This document shows positions 1 to 4,308 of a stretch of 5,831 nt of DNA, piece by piece (within the stretch, counting starts at the first letter, position 1; each line of letters starts with the position of its first letter). The position numbers were made by a program, and so were the translations under genes. The stretch is from positions 1 to 5,831 of the forward strand of contig CALESS010000300.1 of NCBI GenBank assembly GCA_937907495.1, written 5' to 3'. The stretch is from an uncultured Anaerolineaceae bacterium. GTDB taxonomy: Bacteria; Chloroflexota; Anaerolineae; Anaerolineales; Anaerolineaceae. Under the pieces are notes generated by a model that made no database searches, was not told the DNA's origin, and saw only the letters and a program-made list of their open reading frames with translations.

Positions 1-1
1 G

Positions 2-127
2 TTGGAGCCGGTGATTTTACCGGGAGTGACCGATGAACGTTACCTGGTGATTGTAGATAAGGTCTCCACCACACCGGGGCAATACCCCCGGCGGGTTGGC
101 GTTCCCTCCAAGAGCCCCTTGATATAA
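2..127 (+). CDS. rsmG: RsmG (GidB) 16S rRNA (guanine-N7) methyltransferase, C-terminal fragment
   Basis: This is the 3' end of a plus-strand gene that begins before the window. Reading frame 2 is open from the left edge for 41 codons and stops with TAA at 125-127. The peptide ends in [17 protein letters not shown] followed by Ile. That matches the conserved RsmG C-terminus, the Tyr-Pro-Arg-Arg-x-Gly-x-Pro-x-Lys-x-Pro-Leu pattern that closes the protein in most bacteria; the preceding VIVDKVS fits the last beta strand before it. RsmG uses S-adenosylmethionine to methylate G527 (E. coli numbering) in the 530 loop of 16S rRNA. The SAM-binding Rossmann core lies outside the window, so catalytic residues cannot be checked. 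The gene converges on recF with 33 bp between the stop codons, and I see no clear terminator hairpin in that gap. The identification rests on the tail motif only, but the motif is distinctive. Confidence 0.88.
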   Translation: MEPVILPGVTDERYLVIVDKVSTTPGQYPRRVGVPSKSPLI

Positions 128-160
128 CGCGTATCCATTTGATTTACAGCCGGGGGTGAA

Positions 161-1366
161 TTATGGCAGGGTGATTTGTCCCTGGTGGACCTGCCAGAGT
201 TTGCAGGCTTCATTGAATTGGGGGGTGAAGAGGTTGTTATCCGTGGTGGTGAGGAGAGCCTGGGGGCCGTCTTCCAACAGGTAGGTTTGCAGATCTGCCT
301 GGCGGTTCAAATCCAGTTCCGCCATGATTTCATCCAGCAGGAGCACGGGCCATTCTCCGGTGCGGTCTTTGATCCAACTTAATTCTGCCAGTTTGAGGGA
401 GAGCATAGTGGTGCGTACCTGGCCGCGGGAGCCGTAATCTCCCAGGTCCACCCCATTGGCAAGGAAACGCAGTTCATCCCGGTGGGGGCCGTAGAGGGTC
501 ACGCCGCGCTGGATTTCTTCCACCCGTGATTGGCGCAGCCTCTGTTGAAAACCCTGTTGAATTTCGGCGTAGGTGAGGCTGGAGTGTTGGGCTGTGGAGC
601 GCAGATTGAGGGTGTATTGCCCTTCTGCGGAGGGCAGGGGGTCATAAGAGGGCTGGTAAACGAGGCGCAAAATCTCGGCGGAGTGTGTGAGACGGGAATG
701 GACGCGGGCTGACAGGCGTTCCAATTCCTGCACGGCCCGGCTGCGGTGCAGCACCAGGAAAGCCCCGCGCTCCGAGAGCATGTCGTCCCAGTGGTTGAGC
801 TGATTGGGGTCTCCGCTGCGTTCGCCGAGCTGTTTGAGCAGGGCATTGCGCTGGCTCATCACCTGGCTATACTCCGCCAGGGTGCGGGCATACCCCGGCA
901 CCGCCTGGGAGAGGGCCAGGTTGAGGTAACGCCGCCGCTCCTCCGGCGAACCATCTATGATGCGCGTCATCTGTGGCAGGAAAATGACAGAGGAAAAGAA
1001 GCCGACCGCCTCATGGGCCGGGCGGTTGACGCCATCCACCAGGATTTGCTTGCGCAGCCGGGAGCCGCCATTACCGCCATTTTCCTGGATCAGGCGCACT
1101 TCCAGGCGGTGGGAAGCACCCGCCTTGTTGAAATCACCCACCAGCCGGGCCACCGCCAGGTTCTGCCCGGCGGCAGAAAAGTTGATCAACTGGCGGTCGG
1201 AGCCGGCCTGCAAAGAGGTGAAGGTAGCCAGGAAGTAGATTGCTTCCAGCAGGCTGGTTTTGCCCTGGGCGTTATCGCCAACAAACACCATGAGCCGCCC
1301 GGGTAAATCCAATTCCAGGCGGCTGAAAGAGCGAAAATCAGTCAGAGCGATGTGCGTCAGGTGCAT
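161..1366 (-). CDS. recF: DNA replication/repair protein RecF
   Basis: RecF is an SMC/ABC-type ATPase that binds DNA at gapped replication forks and, with RecO and RecR, helps load RecA. The 401-residue product is somewhat longer than the 360-370 residues usual for the family. Near residues 5-12 is the family's opening (L-x-x-F-R-S-F). The Walker A motif is GDNAQGKTS at 30-38. A FLPQ Q-loop region at 129-132 leads into the RecF-typical G-S-P-E-E-R-R-R-Y-L stretch. GPHRDEL is at 293-299, the ABC signature SRGQVRT at 313-319, and Walker B with D-loop LLLDEIMAELD at 342-352. All ATPase elements are present, so the protein should be functional. The middle (about 160-280) is the expected lever-arm helical region. 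The start ATG directly follows the def stop codon (TAGATG). No Shine-Dalgarno sequence is evident upstream, so translation probably depends on ribosomes finishing def. Here recF is not next to dnaA/dnaN, although an rsmG gene lies convergently downstream. Confidence 0.96.
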   Translation of the reverse strand: MHLTHIALTDFRSFSRLELDLPGRLMVFVGDNAQGKTSLLEAIYFLATFTSLQAGSDRQLINFSAAGQNLAVARLVGDFNKAGASHRLEVRLIQENGGNGGSRLRKQILVDGVNRPAHEAVGFFSSVIFLPQMTRIIDGSPEERRRYLNLALSQAVPGYARTLAEYSQVMSQRNALLKQLGERSGDPNQLNHWDDMLSERGAFLVLHRSRAVQELERLSARVHSRLTHSAEILRLVYQPSYDPLPSAEGQYTLNLRSTAQHSSLTYAEIQQGFQQRLRQSRVEEIQRGVTLYGPHRDELRFLANGVDLGDYGSRGQVRTTMLSLKLAELSWIKDRTGEWPVLLLDEIMAELDLNRQADLQTYLLEDGPQALLTTTDNNLFTPQFNEACKLWQVHQGQITLP

Positions 1367-1885
1367 CTAGTCTTTTATGCTGGCGGCTTCTTCCGGGGTG
1401 GGTTTCCAGACCCGGCTGGCAAGATCGGTGAAAATCACGCCTTCCAGGTGGTCAATCTCATGTTGGAAAATGCGGGCTTTCCAACCTGCGAGTTTATATT
1501 TGACGGGCTTGCCGAAGCGGTTCTGCCCTTTGACGATGATTTTTGTGTGGCGTTCCACTTCGCCCACCAGCCCAGGGACGGACAAACAACCTTCGAGACC
1601 CACTACTTTCTCTTCGCTGGCGGCGATGATTTCCGGGTTGATGACGGCAAACAGCTTTTTGGGGCCGTTTTCCACCCCTTCTTCGTCCTCTTCCCCATAT
1701 TCAACCACAATCAGACGCTGGGAAACACCCACCTGCGGCGCAGCCAGGCCGACGCCCGGGGCAGCCCGCATCGTTTCAACCATCTGATCAATCAGTTCCA
1801 GTAAATCTTTGTCAAAATTGGTGATCCGGTTGGCCTTGCGGCGCAACACGGGGTCAGGAACTTTAACGATTTCCATAATTGCCAT
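1367..1885 (-). CDS. def: Peptide deformylase
   Basis: Peptide deformylase removes the formyl group from the N-terminal methionine of nascent proteins in the cytoplasm, a step required before methionine aminopeptidase can act. The 172-residue length is normal for a bacterial type 1 enzyme. All three signature motifs are intact: GVGLAAPQ at 44-51 (Gln51 near the active site), EGCLS at 98-102 (Cys100 is a metal ligand), and QHEIDHLEG at 141-149 (His142 and His146 are metal ligands, Glu143 the catalytic acid). Between motifs one and two, around residues 62-72, is an acidic loop (YGEEDEEGVEN) that looks like a lineage-specific surface insertion. I chose the ATG at 1885 because GAGG lies 8 nt upstream; the ATG three codons further in is less well placed. 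The stop codon abuts the recF start, so the two are probably translationally coupled. The gene lies 91 bp downstream of the CNB/PH membrane protein gene. Confidence 0.97.
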   Translation of the reverse strand: MAIMEIVKVPDPVLRRKANRITNFDKDLLELIDQMVETMRAAPGVGLAAPQVGVSQRLIVVEYGEEDEEGVENGPKKLFAVINPEIIAASEEKVVGLEGCLSVPGLVGEVERHTKIIVKGQNRFGKPVKYKLAGWKARIFQHEIDHLEGVIFTDLASRVWKPTPEEAASIKD

Positions 1886-1893
1886 GCTTCCAA

Positions 1894-1897
1894 CCTC
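1894..1897 (-). promoter_or_regulatory. Ribosome binding site of def
   Basis: The minus strand reads GAGG ending 8 nt before the ATG at 1885. The spacing is ideal, and this is what decides the upstream of the two possible def start codons. Confidence 0.6.
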
Positions 1898-1919
1898 ATT
1901 TTCTATTGTTTGGACACTT

Positions 1920-1950
1920 ATTTTACCCTGAAAGGGTGGGTTTCGTCCAA
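1920..1950 (-). promoter_or_regulatory. Possible weak sigma-70-type promoter for def-recF
   Basis: On the minus strand TAAAAT (1920-1925) matches five of six bases of the -10 consensus. TTGGAC (1945-1950) is a poor -35 candidate, sharing the leading TTG, at a long 19-bp spacing. Transcription would begin near 1913, giving a leader of about 28 nt that includes the def ribosome binding site. The rest of the 91-bp gap (1886-1976) shows only a small 5-bp hairpin (1925-1937). The support is weak, and def-recF could instead be reached by readthrough from the gene upstream. Confidence 0.25.
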
Positions 1951-1976
1951 TTGCAGGTCGCGGAGGGGGAGGCGGC

Positions 1977-3710
1977 TCACGCCTCCCAGTCTTCTTCGCC
2001 CTCTTCGTACAAGGTCAGGTCTTCTTCGTACAGGGCATCCTCATCTTCATCCTCGTTTTGGGCCTGGATGATTTGTTCTTCGCTTACACCCTCGTTGAGA
2101 ACGAAGAAATCAGCGATGTCATTCCATTGGGCCATACGGTTGGAGAGGCGATCCTTGCGGGTTTTTTCAGCCAGGTGTTGAAACACCTCCCGCTGGACGA
2201 GGGCCGGGTTGTATACATTATCGAAGGTGAATTCTTCCTCACCCACCCGGATGTAAACCGTTCCGAAGTTCAGCACCAGGCCGATAAAACCGATGCGTTC
2301 GAATTCCACGCTTAAAATGTTGCGAATCTGGGCGGTGCGGCGCTGTTCAGTGCCGAGAGGTTTTTTGTAAATATCAATGATTTGATCTTCGGTGATGATG
2401 TACAGGTCGTTTGCCCAATCTGCATATTGATACAACCACCAGATGCCAAACACCAGCAAGAGGACCATGAAGAGGCCGAATATCGTCCCCATCCCAATAA
2501 AGGTATAGACGTTTGCCAGCCGCAATATCAAAAAGGCCAGCAGCAAGAGGAGACTGATGCTGGGCGTAAAGAGCTTTTTGAAAAGAATAAACCAGTGAGT
2601 GCGGTAGATCAGGGTTCCGTCTTCTTTTTCGATATGCATGCGCAGAAAAAAGCTCAACCAGGTGGGGATGGCGCCGCTCTTCACCTGCACGGGGGCCGAG
2701 GGCGGGCGGGGACGGAAGCGCCGGTCTGCACTGGCGCGGGCGGCTGCCCTGCGCTCTTCCAGCACCCGGCGTTTGTGGTCTTGCTCGGCCTGGGAGGCCT
2801 GGGCTTTAATCCGGGCGACCTGGTCATCCAACAGCGCAACCACTTCGCGGGGACGGTCCAACTTGGGCAGGGCCAGGGTAAAGGAATAGGTTTTCACCAC
2901 CACATCTCCAAAACCCAGCCAGCGGCCCCACTGACCGGTGATGATCTGGTTGGAGAGGATGGCATCCAGGGGGGCTTCCTGCCGGCTTTCATAGATCAAG
3001 ATCACCCGTTCCTGGTACAACGCCCGCTGGTTGGTGATGATGGAGTAATCGTTGGACCAATCAATATATTGCCAGGCAAGTAAACCGCCCAGGACCAATA
3101 CATCCAACCCCAGCAAGATGCCAACCCCCGTGCGCGCCGCGGGGAAAACCCCCAGCAGCCAGAGGAAGAAGGGGACCGTAATCAGCGCCAGCAGGATGGG
3201 CACGATCAAGCGCAGCCAGAGAAAGAGGATCGAACGACGGGCGATAAAATAGACGGATTCACCGGGGTTACGCCAGGAAAGGTTGACGGCGGATGAAAGC
3301 AGGTAACTTTTGCGCAGCATACCCAAACCCAGCTTAAGGCTGTCAATGTTATCCATTTGATGGTGGAGTTCCCCGCCATCCAGTTCCAGCAAAATGCAAT
3401 TCTCCAGGGCTTTGGCGCCCATGCGGCGCAGGCTGCCCACTTCCAGGGCCTCAAAACCGAATTGATCGCCCATATCCAGGATGGCAAGCTGCTCCTGGCT
3501 GCCCTCCATCCGGCGGCAAAGTTCCACCTTGCCTTCGAGGATGAGGAAGACCGTGTAGGATTCTTCCCCCACTTCGATAATCGTTTGGCCGGAGCGATAT
3601 TCTACTGGCGTGATGCTTTCAACAAGCTGGTCCAACTCGCTCTCGCCGAGGCGGCGGTAGGGATAGACAGCCTTCAGCAAATCCAGGATTTCGTTACGGT
3701 CCACGGCCAT
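1977..3710 (-). CDS. Membrane protein with N-terminal cyclic-nucleotide-binding domain and two TM-PH modules
   Basis: I recognise the domains but know no function for the whole 577-residue protein. Residues about 12-118 form a cNMP-binding beta-roll (G-Q-T-I-I-E-V-G-E-E at 41-50, F-L-I-L-E-G-K-V at 55-62). Its phosphate-binding cassette is recognisable but not canonical (FGFEAL at 84-89, Arg95/Arg96). Two modules follow, each a hydrophobic hairpin plus a bacterial PH-like (bPH2/YdbS-type) domain. The first has TM segments at about 160-188 and 193-213, with PH at about 215-295. The second has TM at about 380-399 and 403-427, with PH at about 429-512. The junctions match closely: QYIDWSNDYSIIT (214-226) against QYADWANDLYIIT (428-440). 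A strongly basic, probably helical linker (about 300-340) joins the modules, and the C-terminus (about 553-577) is very acidic with two LYEE repeats. With four TM segments, the CNB domain, PH domains and tail would all be cytoplasmic. The start at 3710 has no Shine-Dalgarno sequence and follows a -10 element by six to eight bases. A ligand-gated or stress-sensing membrane scaffold is a guess. Confidence 0.85.
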   Translation of the reverse strand: MAVDRNEILDLLKAVYPYRRLGESELDQLVESITPVEYRSGQTIIEVGEESYTVFLILEGKVELCRRMEGSQEQLAILDMGDQFGFEALEVGSLRRMGAKALENCILLELDGGELHHQMDNIDSLKLGLGMLRKSYLLSSAVNLSWRNPGESVYFIARRSILFLWLRLIVPILLALITVPFFLWLLGVFPAARTGVGILLGLDVLVLGGLLAWQYIDWSNDYSIITNQRALYQERVILIYESRQEAPLDAILSNQIITGQWGRWLGFGDVVVKTYSFTLALPKLDRPREVVALLDDQVARIKAQASQAEQDHKRRVLEERRAAARASADRRFRPRPPSAPVQVKSGAIPTWLSFFLRMHIEKEDGTLIYRTHWFILFKKLFTPSISLLLLLAFLILRLANVYTFIGMGTIFGLFMVLLLVFGIWWLYQYADWANDLYIITEDQIIDIYKKPLGTEQRRTAQIRNILSVEFERIGFIGLVLNFGTVYIRVGEEEFTFDNVYNPALVQREVFQHLAEKTRKDRLSNRMAQWNDIADFFVLNEGVSEEQIIQAQNEDEDEDALYEEDLTLYEEGEEDWEA

Positions 3711-3716
3711 GGATTA

Positions 3717-3727
3717 AGTATATACCA
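3717..3727 (-). promoter_or_regulatory. Extended -10 promoter giving a leaderless or near-leaderless transcript
   Basis: Minus-strand TGGTATATACT contains an extended -10 (TG-N-TATATA, 3719-3727) and the overlapping hexamer TATACT (3717-3722). Only six to eight bases separate these from the ATG at 3710, so initiation at the usual distance falls on or within about two bases of the start codon. No good -35 hexamer lies 16-18 bp upstream, where the terminator arm sits, which suits an extended -10 promoter. No Shine-Dalgarno sequence is present either, consistent with leaderless translation. Confidence 0.45.
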
Positions 3728-3728
3728 G

Positions 3729-3770
3729 AAAAGCAGCGAAGATTGCAGGGTTTGGCTGCCATCTTCGCCG
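3729..3770 (-). terminator. Rho-independent terminator of the clpC-lipoprotein unit
   Basis: In the minus-strand transcript, GCGAAGAT (3768-3761) pairs perfectly with ATCTTCGC (3743-3736). The stem continues inward past one G-A mismatch with GCAG/CTGC (3759-3756 with 3748-3745) around a 7-nt loop. It gains a C-G and a G-U pair at its base (3770/3734 and 3769/3735). One C and then four U (3732-3729) follow. The hairpin lies 24 bp past the lipoprotein stop codon. The U-tract is short, so termination may be incomplete. Confidence 0.65.
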
Positions 3771-3793
3771 GGTTCTAATGATTTAGGGGAATG

Positions 3794-4306
3794 TCAGGGA
3801 ACGTCAAACTGGGTGACGGAGACCCCGTTCAATTCAACGGTATAGGCTCCCGTGGCAAGATCGCCCAGGGAGAGGGAGCCCGTAAAGGGCTGTAACACTT
3901 GCGTGCAAAGCTGATCGGGTGATACCAACGAGTAGAGAGAGACCACAATTTTGCCCGAGGTATCGGGCGCGCTCACCTCTGCCCGTATTTGGTGGCAGGG
4001 CGTGGGCAGCGAGCCGCTGACCTGCAATTGGTATTGCGGCGGGGTTGTTGGCTGGGTCAGCAACTGGGTGGACTCGAGGAAAACCTCGCCGCGGGTCAAA
4101 TTTTCATCTCCGACTTGCGGCGGTTGAATGAGCGTATCGGTTGGAACCCCGGATGGGTAGCCATTTTCCACGGGTGCGGAAGGATTCTCTTGCGGGCCGG
4201 GGTAAGTTCCACTGATGGGCGTGCCTTCCATGGTCGGCCCGGCTTTGGAGGTACAGGCTGCCAGCACAAGGCTGAACAGGAGGATCAATCCAAAAACTTT
4301 TTTCAT
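3794..4306 (-). CDS. Small secreted lipoprotein of unknown function
   Basis: The 170-residue product starts with a typical lipoprotein signal peptide: Lys2-Lys3, a hydrophobic core (about 4-14), and lipobox LAAC with the lipidated cysteine at residue 18. It should be exported by Sec, processed by signal peptidase II and anchored on the outer face of the membrane. Residues about 19-66 are rich in Pro, Gly, Thr and Ser with no charge clusters, a flexible tether. The remainder (about 72-170) looks like a small beta-rich domain. It holds two further cysteines, Cys104 (in PTPCHQIR) and Cys134 (in PDQLCTQV), which could form a disulfide outside the cell, and a late G-A-Y-T-V-E-L-N-G strand typical of immunoglobulin-like folds. 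I do not recognise a named family. The ATG is 2 nt past the clpC stop codon, and its Shine-Dalgarno sequence lies inside clpC, so the two are very likely cotranscribed. A terminator follows 24 bp downstream. Confidence 0.85.
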   Translation of the reverse strand: MKKVFGLILLFSLVLAACTSKAGPTMEGTPISGTYPGPQENPSAPVENGYPSGVPTDTLIQPPQVGDENLTRGEVFLESTQLLTQPTTPPQYQLQVSGSLPTPCHQIRAEVSAPDTSGKIVVSLYSLVSPDQLCTQVLQPFTGSLSLGDLATGAYTVELNGVSVTQFDVP

Positions 4307-4308
4307 CG

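Noticed and set aside
746..1306. 186-codon open frame on the plus strand opposite recF
   Set aside because: It lies wholly antisense to an intact recF with all ATPase motifs, and its translation shows no domain or motif. GC-rich codon use on the minus strand readily leaves such frames open.
1352..1804. 150-codon open frame on the plus strand opposite def
   Set aside because: def carries all three deformylase motifs; the opposite frame mirrors it and has no family resemblance.
1925..1937. Small hairpin ACCCT-GAA-AGGGT as a terminator for the CNB/PH gene
   Set aside because: The stem is only 5 bp, and the minus-strand transcript continues with AAAAU, not a U-run. It also overlaps the possible def -10 element.
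1991..2032. Near-repeat of CTTCTTCGTACA on the plus strand
   Set aside because: It is explained by the repeated LYEE codons in the acidic tail of the CNB/PH protein, not by a DNA repeat element.
2382..3083. 233-codon open frame on the plus strand opposite the CNB/PH gene
   Set aside because: It is antisense to a gene with clear domain structure. The translation is rich in Gly, Gln and His with no recognisable fold and no convincing ribosome binding site.
3357..3845. 162-codon plus-strand open frame spanning the gap between the CNB/PH and lipoprotein genes
   Set aside because: It crosses the terminator/promoter gap but is antisense to two real genes for most of its length and shows no motif.
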